A stretch of 64,000 nucleotides of DNA, taken from contig CAZQSQ010000003.1 of NCBI GenBank assembly GCA_964596325.1, positions 1-64,000 on the forward strand. Reading direction: 5' to 3'. Origin of the DNA: JBAZJI01 sp964596325 (GTDB taxonomy: Bacteria; Patescibacteriota; Minisyncoccia; Minisyncoccales; JAGOPM01). Numbering within the stretch: the stretch's first letter is position 1; every line of letters begins with the position of its first letter. A program made the translations under genes and the position numbers. Positions 42,682 through 53,400 of the stretch are shown here, piece after piece. The notes under the pieces were generated by a model, which saw only the letters and a list, made by a program, of their open reading frames with translations, made no database searches and had not been told where the DNA came from.

Positions 42682-42793
42682 GTAAAATAGATGCCAAAAA
42701 AACACGGGGCGTAAAGGTTTTTTAGAAAAAAATACCCCGCTTCCCAAAAACCTTTGAAATACGCGGTGATTTTTTCCGGAATTTCTATTTTAC
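42682..42793. repeat. 112-nt imperfect palindrome upstream of nrdD
   Basis: Nested arms: GTAAAATAG/CTATTTTAC (42682-42690, 42785-42793), AAAAAACAC/GTGATTTTTT, GCGTA/TACGC, AAAGGTTTTT/AAAAACCTTT (42713-42722, 42746-42755). CGGGG (42705-42709) can instead pair with CCCCG (42734-42738), so two folds compete. A minus-strand TTGACA (42812-42817) with TAAAAT (42787-42792) at 19 bp could transcribe it. The rest of the 42561-42975 interval is A/T-rich with nothing else I can support. Confidence 0.6.
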
Positions 42794-42925
42794 GACCTAA
42801 AGGGCAAAAAATGTCAAAAAAATCTTAAAAATTTAAGAAAATTTTTCTGGTTTTTGCGAACAAATATCCTCAAAATCAAAAATGAATTTTTTAAGTTTTC
42901 CACAGGTTAAATTTTGAGGAAAATA

Positions 42926-42963
42926 AATAAAAATGGACCACCCTTTTTGAGGGGTGATCCATT
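42926..42963 (-). terminator. Terminator after the 1470-aa surface protein
   Basis: Minus-strand ATGGATCACCCCTC-AAAAA-GGGTGGTCCAT followed by TTTTATTT. Confidence 0.88.
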
Positions 42964-42975
42964 AATACTCTGAGC

Positions 42976-45900
42976 TTAACGGTTATAGTTCACATAAACA
43001 CACTTTCCGCCTATCACTTGATACTCTGTTTTAACCGTAGCATTATCGCATTGGGCGTAACAAGAATTTGGATAAGTTTGCGGCTGGGTAAATCCGGGCG
43101 GCACGGCGCAAACCGGCTGATATTGGGCAGTGCAGACGCATTGTTTGCCCGTTCCCGCAGCAACGCCTTTGCGATAAATCAAATCTACAGGAGCAGTCGA
43201 GAAATAATCACCGCTAGTGGACGCAATAGAGGAAACTTTTGTCGCACCATTTTCGATTTGTGTCCATAAAATACTCTCCAACCTCACGTAATATTTTCCA
43301 ACGGCTGAAGACATATAAATGGGCTCAAAATTTACAATCAAATCGCATTCATTGCCACCAATAGTAGAAACCTTATAAGAATACCCCACCCTTTCGCTGC
43401 CGCAACTATATTTGATTTTATCCGAAGAGATGGTTCCTAATCGCCCTTTAGTCGTTTCATAAATTCCAACCACAAATGCACCGCTTGTCTTGATATAAGC
43501 ACTGCCGCCTACGGCTTGGATGAAAACTTTAATATTGGCACTGGCCGTATCGCTGGTGCTAAGCGTTGCTGAACCGGGGATCTTGTTGACCCTGGCTACT
43601 ATCGCCTTATTATACGCCAAGATACCGCTGGCCACTGTTCCAGTTTTAATAGCGGCTACAGGCGTTGTTTGGCAAGCGCCGTAACTCTTCAAACTTAAAC
43701 CGGCCTTCGTGCAATAATATTGGAAGCACTCTTTTTCATAAGTCTTATTGTCGCTGGCGCAAACCGCAGTTCGTATTCCAAAACTGGATGTAAAAGAAGA
43801 ATTGGGCGGGCGGGGTGCGGTGGTGATATTGGCGCATTTGGCGCAAGTTTCGCTGTAAGATTCGTTTTGATTTTTCCAAGCTGTGGAAGTTGGGGCAACA
43901 TAAACGTCCAATTTCCAATCATCTTCCACGGGAGCAGTAAAGCAAATCTCCTTGGCTGAATATTGCATGGAGCTGTTGGAAAGCCCAGCGGCCAATTTAT
44001 AGCAATAAGTGTATCCGCTCCTTATCTGGCCATATTCATAAGACAAATCTCCGGGGTAATCGAATCTCTTACTTCCCTGCACATATCCCGAATGCGTTTT
44101 GCTGATTAAATTATCATCAGGGGAAATAATGGAAAATCCAACCGTAACTCCACTGGCCGCTTGAGCGCTGCTGCCGATTTTAAGAACTTCACCGCGCAAC
44201 TGAGCTTTATAATAACCCTTTTGCCAGCCGCGTTGTAACTCTCCATTTTCCAAGGCATTAATATCCGGGCTAATATAAGTTTTATCAGCCGCGGCAGAAA
44301 TCTTAGCTGGTATACTTGCGGAATAAATCTTGCCGTCATAAATAGCGAATGGATAGTAACTAAAACTCATACCGGCCAAAATGTCAGGCATTTTGAAATT
44401 GAAGGTATAGTCATCTTTACCCAAGGCAATGCCCTGGCCGGCAATCACAAAATAGGTTTTGCCGCTTTGCTGCACAGGGGCACCGGATAGAGAAATGGCT
44501 CCGCCCGCATAGGGGCCGCTTGCCGCAGTTGAACCTCTTTGGAAGGCAAAACCAACAACCGGAATAGCGATTGACTCCTTTTCCAAATCAGTCTTGTGCA
44601 TCATGCCATACATCGTATCACTATCAAGTTTTATCGAAGTTGAGAGGGAAACAGCTGTAATTGTAAATGGTCGGACAACATTCTTATAAGCACCAGCCCA
44701 AGTTACTCCAAATTCGTCCAAATTCGTCTTGTAGCCCATTTTTTCTAACTCCAATTCCGGATTTTCTGAGCTTTCCGCTTTCTCCAAAGCGTCGCCAAAT
44801 TGCGTCTTCACACAAACACTCTTACCGTATGCGGCCTTCTCTTTGGCGATAGTTATTCCACTGGCTATAAAACCATATTCAGTCGGCTGGGTCGCTGCCC
44901 CGGCTTTTTGCAGCCAGGCGATGGCGTTATAACAATATTGTGTTCCGGGTTTTAATTCTTTAACAGTATATTCAAAATCGCCGACAGCGGCCATTTTTTG
45001 GCTCGGAGTTTCCTTGATGTTCAAGCCTCCAAAACTTACATAAGTCTCGCGCTTGGCATATCGCGAATCATCGCCCCAAGGCGGAGTGCCGCCCAGTTTG
45101 GTCAATCTTCCTCTTAAAGTGACTGAATTGGTCGTAATGTTAACCGCTTCAAGGGTTGTAACTTCTGGCGGGGCCACTTGCACGATTGACAGGTCCTCGA
45201 ATGGTCGGCTCGTAGTGGCTGTAATTACCGAATCTTCGCCGATATTGATGCAATTATTGCCAACGCACAAATTAGTTACGTTAACGCAAATTTCCTTGCC
45301 ATTAATCGTTTTGCAATCCTTGGTCACCTGCTCAGTAATGTCCTCAATCTTTACACAAACTTCATTATCAGCATTAACTAAATATTGTTCCGCGTAAGCG
45401 GTGTTGGAAAGGTACTGATCGCCGGGCTTATAATCCCGCATAGCATAAGCGCGCGCAACGAAGCAATGTTCCCCATTCTCGGAAATAATCGCCTCGAAGC
45501 TTATTTGGTTCTGATTATCGCCGGGCTTAATAAACCAAGTTCCGGGAACATTTTTATTCGCATCAAAAATCTGCACTTGTGAATTAATCGGCGCGCTCGC
45601 GGAAATATTTTTAGCTTCGCCTAAAGCTAAAGCGCCAGTAGGATTCTTGGTCTTATTGTATTGATAAGGGCTGGATAGCAAACGAATAGCCTGCATTGAA
45701 CCGAAATCCTCCACCTTCATTGCAATCTTGACCCTGAACCTTTTTTGTTTTTGGTCATAGCCCAATTCTCCGGCCTTAATCTCTGTAACTTCAGCCGGCC
45801 CAACGGTAGAAATCTTAAATGGCGCTGTCACATCTTTGCCGCGGATAGTATCGCTCGTTTGACATTTGCCGTTCTTCTTAAAATTATAATTGGTAGCTGG

Positions 45901-47388
45901 GTTTTCCCTTCGGACTTTGCCGATTTCGCAAGCCGCAATACAAGGATTTTTGAATTCAGCCGTAGAGGTGGCCACCGCCTTGGTTGTCGTATTGTAGCTG
46001 AAAACATCGTAGCAAACCCATTCATCGGTCTCGGGGCAAGGGCACTCACCCGCTTTGAAAACCTTGGTCTGCCCGTAAATATATTGCTCGTTTTGCGCTT
46101 CTATATAAGCATAGCCGCCCGACAAACTAGCCGACTTTACTCTAATAGCGGCACGATAAGCGCGCATCTTTCCGGGCAAAAGCGTAGGATCTTCGTAAGT
46201 TGCCGTAAATATTTTTGTCGTTTTATCATAACTGGCGGAAACAAATCCGGAAACATTAACCCTTATCGATCCGGGTAGGCCGCCGGCTTGAGAGCCAAAG
46301 CCAACGTTGGTTTGCCCGCTTTGAACACCCCCAATTTGCACCCCACCAGCTCCCCCGATTTGGGAACCGCGGGTTTGCGGTTGGCTGGGGTCATAAACAA
46401 TAAATCCCGGCTCGCCTCCAGTAACAATTTCCGAAACGCTGCCACGTAAAATATTTTTGCCGTCTTTTACTTCCGGAGACAAAGTGATTGGAGCTGATTG
46501 CTTAGTATAATCCTCGCCGCTTCCCGAGGCGGTCTCGTTGCATGTTTCTGGGCATCTGGTGGTTGCAGGGTTGTACCACTTTCCGCAAACTTCACACCTA
46601 AGCCAACCCGGATATGGCGGATTATTATCCGCTGTCCCGATAGAGCTAGACTTGCAATCAGAAAAACAATTAAGAGTGGTTTCACCGCGCAATGGCTCAC
46701 ATTGAAAATTATAATTGCAGGGATTGGAACCGCCAGAAATCGACCCACCACCAAGATTTGTTGCACCCGTGCCAGCCATTCCCGGATAAGTTATAGTATT
46801 GGCCTTGCAATCCGAAGCGCAATTAAGGGTAGTTTCGCCGCGCAATGGCTCGCATTGGAAGTTATAATTGCAAGGATTTTGAATCAAAGAACCGCTATTA
46901 AGATTTCCNNNNNNNNNNNNNNNNNNNNNNNNNNNNNNNNNNNNNNNNNNNNNNNNNNNNNNNNNNNNNNNNNNNNNNNNNNNNNNNNNNNNNNNNNNNN
47001 NNNNNNNNCCGCCATAACCGGGCAAAGTGGCACCTTTGCCGCAATCACTCGGACAGGTGGAATAATATTCCCCTGAGCCGCAAATACCATCACCACAGCG
47101 GGAAGTTAAATTCCCCGACAAGGCCACAACACCCAGAACCGCTGGCTTAACAAAAAGCAAAGGTTTGGCCTGCGGCACATAGGCCGCATCGGGCGTAGTA
47201 TACGCACCGGCAACTTGCGGACCGGCCATATCTTTTCGAATGGCAATTTCGTCAGCTAAAACTTGCAAAAATACCGCCCTCTGTTCGGCCGTTAAATTCT
47301 CGATCGTTTGGGCAAATAATGGCGTTATCGCTATGGCCAAAAGCCCCAAAACGACTGCTACCGCACTGACAATGAATTTTTTTTGCAT
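42976..47388 (-). CDS. Giant secreted cysteine-rich protein with Kazal-like and Fn3-like domains (contains gap)
   Basis: About 1470 aa including a gap. Signal peptide MQKKFIVSAVAVVLGLLAIA up to LFAQ. Near residue 98 there is CGDGICGSGEYYSTCPSDC. After the gap are two units of NPCNYNFQCEPLRGETTLNC. A CPCPETDEWVCYDV...C segment near residue 460 and two late segments are Kazal-like: AVCASDNKTYEKECFQYYC, and QPVCAVPPG with TYPNSCYAQC at the C terminus. Between them are Fn3-like repeats with TQYCYNAIAW and YTYCYKLAAG. Kazal folds often inhibit serine proteases, but that is not proven here. It lies 63 nt after the 2774-aa gene, probably in the same transcript. Confidence 0.85.
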   Translation of the reverse strand: MQKKFIVSAVAVVLGLLAIAITPLFAQTIENLTAEQRAVFLQVLADEIAIRKDMAGPQVAGAYTTPDAAYVPQAKPLLFVKPAVLGVVALSGNLTSRCGDGICGSGEYYSTCPSDCGKGATLPGYGXXXXXXXXXXXXXXXXXXXXXXXXXXXXXXXXXXGNLNSGSLIQNPCNYNFQCEPLRGETTLNCASDCKANTITYPGMAGTGATNLGGGSISGGSNPCNYNFQCEPLRGETTLNCFSDCKSSSIGTADNNPPYPGWLRCEVCGKWYNPATTRCPETCNETASGSGEDYTKQSAPITLSPEVKDGKNILRGSVSEIVTGGEPGFIVYDPSQPQTRGSQIGGAGGVQIGGVQSGQTNVGFGSQAGGLPGSIRVNVSGFVSASYDKTTKIFTATYEDPTLLPGKMRAYRAAIRVKSASLSGGYAYIEAQNEQYIYGQTKVFKAGECPCPETDEWVCYDVFSYNTTTKAVATSTAEFKNPCIAACEIGKVRRENPATNYNFKKNGKCQTSDTIRGKDVTAPFKISTVGPAEVTEIKAGELGYDQKQKRFRVKIAMKVEDFGSMQAIRLLSSPYQYNKTKNPTGALALGEAKNISASAPINSQVQIFDANKNVPGTWFIKPGDNQNQISFEAIISENGEHCFVARAYAMRDYKPGDQYLSNTAYAEQYLVNADNEVCVKIEDITEQVTKDCKTINGKEICVNVTNLCVGNNCINIGEDSVITATTSRPFEDLSIVQVAPPEVTTLEAVNITTNSVTLRGRLTKLGGTPPWGDDSRYAKRETYVSFGGLNIKETPSQKMAAVGDFEYTVKELKPGTQYCYNAIAWLQKAGAATQPTEYGFIASGITIAKEKAAYGKSVCVKTQFGDALEKAESSENPELELEKMGYKTNLDEFGVTWAGAYKNVVRPFTITAVSLSTSIKLDSDTMYGMMHKTDLEKESIAIPVVGFAFQRGSTAASGPYAGGAISLSGAPVQQSGKTYFVIAGQGIALGKDDYTFNFKMPDILAGMSFSYYPFAIYDGKIYSASIPAKISAAADKTYISPDINALENGELQRGWQKGYYKAQLRGEVLKIGSSAQAASGVTVGFSIISPDDNLISKTHSGYVQGSKRFDYPGDLSYEYGQIRSGYTYCYKLAAGLSNSSMQYSAKEICFTAPVEDDWKLDVYVAPTSTAWKNQNESYSETCAKCANITTAPRPPNSSFTSSFGIRTAVCASDNKTYEKECFQYYCTKAGLSLKSYGACQTTPVAAIKTGTVASGILAYNKAIVARVNKIPGSATLSTSDTASANIKVFIQAVGGSAYIKTSGAFVVGIYETTKGRLGTISSDKIKYSCGSERVGYSYKVSTIGGNECDLIVNFEPIYMSSAVGKYYVRLESILWTQIENGATKVSSIASTSGDYFSTAPVDLIYRKGVAAGTGKQCVCTAQYQPVCAVPPGFTQPQTYPNSCYAQCDNATVKTEYQVIGGKCVYVNYNR
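46909..47008. other. Assembly gap (100 N)
   Basis: Falls within a run of near-identical CEPLRGETTLNC units, so collapsed repeats are the likely cause and unit number is uncertain. Confidence 0.95.
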
Positions 47389-47419
47389 ATTTATTTTGAA
47401 AAAATATTTGGTTTTTCAG

Positions 47420-47443
47420 CCCGCGCCCGAAAATCAGGCGCGG
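47420..47443 (-). promoter_or_regulatory. Hairpin between the two giant-protein genes
   Basis: CCGCGCCC-GAAAATCA-GGCGCGG in the 63-nt spacer, with no U-tract. It could be a processing or pausing site rather than a terminator. Confidence 0.45.
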
Positions 47444-47451
47444 AAGAAAAA

Positions 47452-50400
47452 TCAAATCACTTTATTGTTACAACGAGAATTGATGAAACATCTTTGCTTA
47501 GTTGAATATTCGCAAGCTTTTTGCGTCAGGAACTTTCCCGCATACCGGCAGGTCGAATTACTCAAATAATAAAAGTTCAGCTTCTGTCTTTCCTTTTCTT
47601 TATCGGTTGAGGCTGCGGCGATACTAGTATAACAAACCGGGTAAGCTTTAAGCGACGAATAATATTTGGCCACGTTCTGCCTACAAGCCGAAGGAGAAGC
47701 ATATCTTTCCGTAGTCATCTTATAAATACCTTGCAAACCCTCGCGGACAAAAAACGCATAGCGATTACCCTTGGCCTGACACTCAGCAAGCCCACCAAAG
47801 CAATCAGGCAAAGCTTCCACACTCATTTTGGAATAATAATCCTTGCATTCGCTTAGAGTAGAAAAATATTTTTCGCTTAGCATGCAGGATTCATTGGTCT
47901 TGCTGAAATAATAAAACCTATAAAGCCCGCTACTCCTAACCTTGGAAACATTAGGCACAGCCTCCCTACCGCCTTTGGGGAAATTGGAATTGCAGTCGGC
48001 GACATCCAAATAACAAGTCTTATTAACTTGCGTATCCCAAGCGCGGGAAATTTCGTTCTCGCAGGCCAATTTGCCGTTTTCAAATCCGCTCAAAGCCAAA
48101 CAGCCGCCATTTTTCCCAGCTGCCGCATCGGGCTTAATATAGAAAGCGCCCTTGAATTGCGATGAGCCGGCATTTTTACAATCGTTGTCGCAAGTGGCTG
48201 AATAAAGCGAATCATAACACTTGTTCAAACCAACCAACCCCTTATTGTCGCTTAAAAATTTGTCACATCCGGCCTGAGTATTTTCGTATTTGCTCGGTAA
48301 GGCGGCACATTTGGCATCCCCGGATTTCAGACAGACGCGCATACGGCTCTTACCGCTGATGGCCTCATCGCATTCCGAAAAAGTTTTATAGCAATCCAAA
48401 TTGGTATCTTTGCGATTATTGGTATCCAAATACTGGCGGCATTCAGAAATCGCATCATCCACCTTCCCATAAAATTGTCTAATGGCACCATTGCGATCTC
48501 TCTCTTTAACTTGATCACAAATTAGCCCCTCTTTGGGATCATTGTAAGCAGTCCACAAAACATTTGATTGGCAGGCCTGATTGCACGTTTCCTGATCCTT
48601 ATAACACTTAGGCAATGCCTTGGGGGCATTTTTTATTACACTCGCCACGCAAGCTGCCTCGTCGGCGTAAGTATTAGAAGGCGAGCAGCCCTTTTTGGCC
48701 GGATCGGCCGGGCAATAATACCAACGGCCGCAATGGTCTTTGGCTTCTTGCTCGCTATCGTAGCACTGCCCAATCGGGCCAGAGCCGGATTCATCAACCC
48801 TGAGGTTTCTCGTACATTCATAAACATCAGTATAGGCCTTGCCGGCTTTAGTCAGCAAAACATTGGTGGCCGTGCCATTACCCGAAGCGCAATAAAAATA
48901 TCTCTTACAAGCGCTCTCGGCCTCTTGCCTGGTGTTATAACAATATCCGGTAGTCTTGCCCTTCAAGGCAGACTGATAAGCCAAACCGTCTTGGCAGGAA
49001 GTGAGTTTGTAATAATAGCGGGAAGTTTCAGTTACATTGCAATTTTGACCGGCACAGGCATTGCGCAAATCGCAATAAAACATTTTTCGACAATCGGAAC
49101 TTAAGTTCTTCCCGTCAGGATAACAATACTGCCACTCACCTCTATAATAAGGGTCATCGGCTGGGGCGCCCTTGGGGGCGAGACTGCCGGCCGCTTTGGG
49201 AATCGAATTTTTCACTCCGCTCGGTTTGGGAGTAGTAAAACATTCCTTAACATAATCGGGCGTTATATTTGTATAGATATCAATAAGGCTCCTCAAATAA
49301 GCAATGTTGGCATTTTGGTCATCGTTTTTAATACTGCCACTAGAACCAAACCAGAAAACATTGCCATCTTTTTCCGTAACTTTGATGTAATATTTTTGGC
49401 CCAACACTTTAGGGTTGCCCTGCTCGGCATATCGGATAGAGATATTCTTGTAGCAATCAACTTCTAAGTCCTGAGTTTCGGTGCATTGCGCGAAATTAAA
49501 ATCATTCTTGGTCACCCCATTCCAAAGGAAGTCAATGCGGGCAACAATCGCCATTTCTGTATCCTCACCGATCGGAACAGCCGTGCCACTAAGCCTATAA
49601 TTGGCAATGTACCATTTGGAATTATTTACCGTATTGGGATTACCCGCCGGATCGTAATAAGCACACATACCGTGCACACATTTACGGCAGCTAGCCACCA
49701 TCTTGGCACATTTGCCAGCACAAGTCGGGTCAGCCTTAAAGCAATTACCCTTGCCATACTTTGTTTCGCATTGGGTTAAAGTTGTCGCATCTTCTTGCTG
49801 GCACTTAGCGGGGCTGGATTTGTCGCAATAATTATAATCAGCTTTCTCCTCTGTCCCGGTGCAAGGTTCGGCAAATTTGAGCTGGGCCGAGGGCATGACG
49901 CCCTTAAGAAACGCAATCATCTGGCTCTCGCTATCATGGCCTATTGTTTTTAATTCTCCGCCCAAAATTATCTTCACCCAGAATAAGGTCTTGCTTTCCG
50001 CGTTGGGTTTATTGGACCGGTAATAATATGTCTTGTTGTTGAAACAAATTTTTTCCATGACCTCAGGAATAAGGTCGGTGCGCTCGCACTGAGTGCAATT
50101 ATAGCTCTTGGCATTAGCGCCATCGCAGAGCGAGGCCACATACATTTCTGCCGCGGTCTTAGCTGTTTCGGCAGAGCCGCCAAAACCCTTTAAGCCGCCG
50201 CCGAAATCCCAGTTGGAGAGCCAATATTTGGCGTTATTAACTTTGGGATTGGGGTAATTGGAAAAATAAATATGCATTCCCTTGTAACAATATTTTTCCT
50301 CAGTCGGCTTTTCACAATCCTGCGGGCAAGTTTGATAATTTTCATTACCGTCACATCTCCCGTTGCCGCAAGCGCAATCAATCGGGCAGTTGCATTTATT

Positions 50401-53400
50401 TTCCGGATTTTCGCATTTGCCGTCTCCGCATTTAGAGCAAAAACCCATGCCGCTACTATATACATCCACGCAAGTTACGCCGTCATAACCGACATTTTGG
50501 CCGGTAATTTTTGTTAAACCCGAGCAGCACGCACTACCATCCGGATAAATCACTTTACCCTCGGCAACACAAGTCCCGGGAATAACCGAACCGCTGCAAT
50601 CCTGCGGGCAATTACACTTATCTTCGTATCCTTCGCATTTGGTATCGCCACATTTAGTGGTTACACAAATACCATTGGTAAAGCCACTATCCACACAGCT
50701 CGCATTGCTAGAGAGGCGATATTTGTTGGAAAGCCAATCAAGATTTTGGCAGCACAAGCCGGGGGAATCAGCATTCTGGTTGGCCGCTTTGCAACCCACG
50801 ACTTCCTTGCAATCCGTCGGACAATTACACTTATCTTCATTACCCTCGCACTTGGCATCACCGCATTTGGTATTTACGCAAATACCATTGGTAAAGCCGC
50901 TGTCCACGCAGCTCCCATTGCGGCCAAGACGATATTTGTTGGAAAGCCAAGTCAAACCTGGGCAACAAAGGGTCGCATCCTCGGCATTCTGGCTAACCTT
51001 GGTGCATAAGGCACCACAATCTTGTGAACAATTACATTTATTTTCCATTGAGTCACAAGAACCATTACCGCACTTGGAACAAATTTTCACGCTAGGATTA
51101 CCTGCGGTGCAGCTCCCATCATTTTTCAAAACGGAAGAATCGATTTCTTTGTAACCACCGGTGGTGCAGCAAATATCCCCGCGGTCCTTATAGGCAAACC
51201 CGTCTTTAACGCAAACCGACTGGCAAGTATTTTGGCAAGTGCTGTCATTCAAGTAACAAGTCTTGGCAAAATTCGTGGCAATCTGGCATTCCGCTTCGCT
51301 TTGCACTTCTTTGCCAGTCAAAGGATTTTTTACAATCTGGCAAAGAGCGTTGGAACAGGCAAAATATTTAGGCGGTTGTGGAGCGATGCGGAAAAAATTT
51401 GAAACTTCTGCATCTTTATCGGGCGCGTAATAATTCAAACCGCTGGCACCCGTGGCGCGAGCCGCATTCTTATTAACGAATATCTGATAATTGACGGTAG
51501 AAAGTTGGCCATCGCGGCTTGTCAGGAAAACCTGCAATTCGTGCGGATAATTAGCCTCCAAAGGAACCTGCAATCTGAATGGTTCTATATTTATCCTCCA
51601 ATATGAACCGCTCTGGGCAAAATCATAAGCAATGATACTCTTAGAAAATATTGAAGTCCCCATCGTGGCGTCATAAACATCAAGAATAGCAAAGTTCTCC
51701 CAAATCTTTCCGGAAAAATCCAAATTAAATCTTCCGAGATTCTGGGTAGATCCCTGGGCGGTCACTTTGAACCCAGCTACCTGTTTGCGCTGAAGAGGCC
51801 CATCCCAAACATTGGAGCTGAAATAATTATTTTTCAATGAAAGGCTGCTCTCGGGCAGGTGTTCAGTCACCTCGATTTCAACTTTTGCATCAAAGTCTCT
51901 TTGGCTGCTGGCAGCTTTGGCCCAAATAGTATGCTTGCCAAGCTGCGCATTCACTGTCCAGCGGCAAGAGCCTGAGCCATTGGCATCATTGCGCCCGGCG
52001 CAAAGCGCCAAACTATTGCTGCCATAATTAAGCCAACGAGAAATGTAAACCGTTTCTCCCGGCTTGCCATTAATCCAAGTGAAATCGATATTATCGTTAA
52101 GTTTCCAATAAGAAGCTGTTGGGCTGGTAATTGTCAGCTGCTTTAGCGCAGCGCATTTGCTATCGCCATAATCAGAGATTGTGCCGCCGCAATAGGCTAC
52201 AGAAAAACAATCCACTCCATTATTCATGGCTTTGCAATTAGCAGCCGTGGTCTTCACGGTTTTGCAAGTTGCGCCAAGACAATAAGAGCGTTCCTGTACC
52301 GGATCAAGGGCGGCGCATTTTTGGTCGCCATTATACCAAAGCCCGCCGCAATATGGAGCATCAAAACAATCCTGCCAATTATTCTTCTCACGGCAGGCCG
52401 TAGCCGTACTGCGGATAGTTACGCAGGAAGCGCCAGAACAATAAGAACGTTCCTTGACTGTGTCGGTTTGAGACGACAATAAGGTAATAATCTTGCAATC
52501 ATTCTGGAGGTCAGTACCGGCAGGATTGATACATATCTTATACATGCCAGGCGACAAAGTTGTGCTATTGATGGTTCCCGCTACCCAATTGCAGTCAGAC
52601 TTACCATTAACCATCCATCTCATACAAGCATTGCCAAGATAAGAATCGTTTAATGAGTAAACATTAATGAAAAACTGGTAATTAGAATTCAGAAACTCCC
52701 AAGCAAGATTTATTGTGCTGCCAGTAACCAAAGAGATGTTGGTAGTGGGATTGGTAAACTTGGGGGTGTTAACTGCGCCACATTTGCTGTCACCATAATC
52801 AGAGATTGTGCCGCCGCAATAGGCTACAGAAAAACAATCCACTCCATTATTCATGGCTTTGCAATTAGCAGCCGTGGTCTTCACGGTTTTGCAAGTTGCG
52901 CCAAGACAATAAGAGCGTTCCTGTACCGGATCAAGGGCGGCGCATTTTTGGTCGCCATTATACCAAAGCCCGCCGCAATATGGAGCATCAAAACATTCGT
53001 TTCCATTATTGCGTGCCCGACAATCGGCGGCCGTGGTTTTTATAGTAGTGCACTTCCCGGCAGAACAATAAGAGCGTTCCTTGGAAGTGTCTATGGAGGT
53101 GCACTTACTATCGCCATAATCAGAGATTGTGCCGCCGCAATAAGGAACTTCAAAACAGGCATTGCCGTTATTTTCCGCTTTGCATTCTGCAGCAGTTTCT
53201 TTTACCGTCCGGCAAACGATACCAGAGCAAAATGATCTTACCTTGACTTCGTCAGTCTGGGTGGCGCAGCTCTTGGCAATAAATTCGGCAGAAACAATAG
53301 AGGATGCGGCATTGCTAGTCCCTAAACTGGCCTCCACTTTATATTTTTGGTTTGGCTGGAATATCACTTCGTTGCCATAGGCACTCCCGGCTTTGGCATC

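Noticed and set aside
42896..42904. DnaA-box-like TTTTCCACA as a replication origin
   Set aside because: A single box, with no dnaA, dnaN or cluster of further boxes nearby.
52166..53260. CRISPR-like array from regular repeats
   Set aside because: The repeats are in frame, encode cysteine units of a protein and have no spacer pattern or cas genes.
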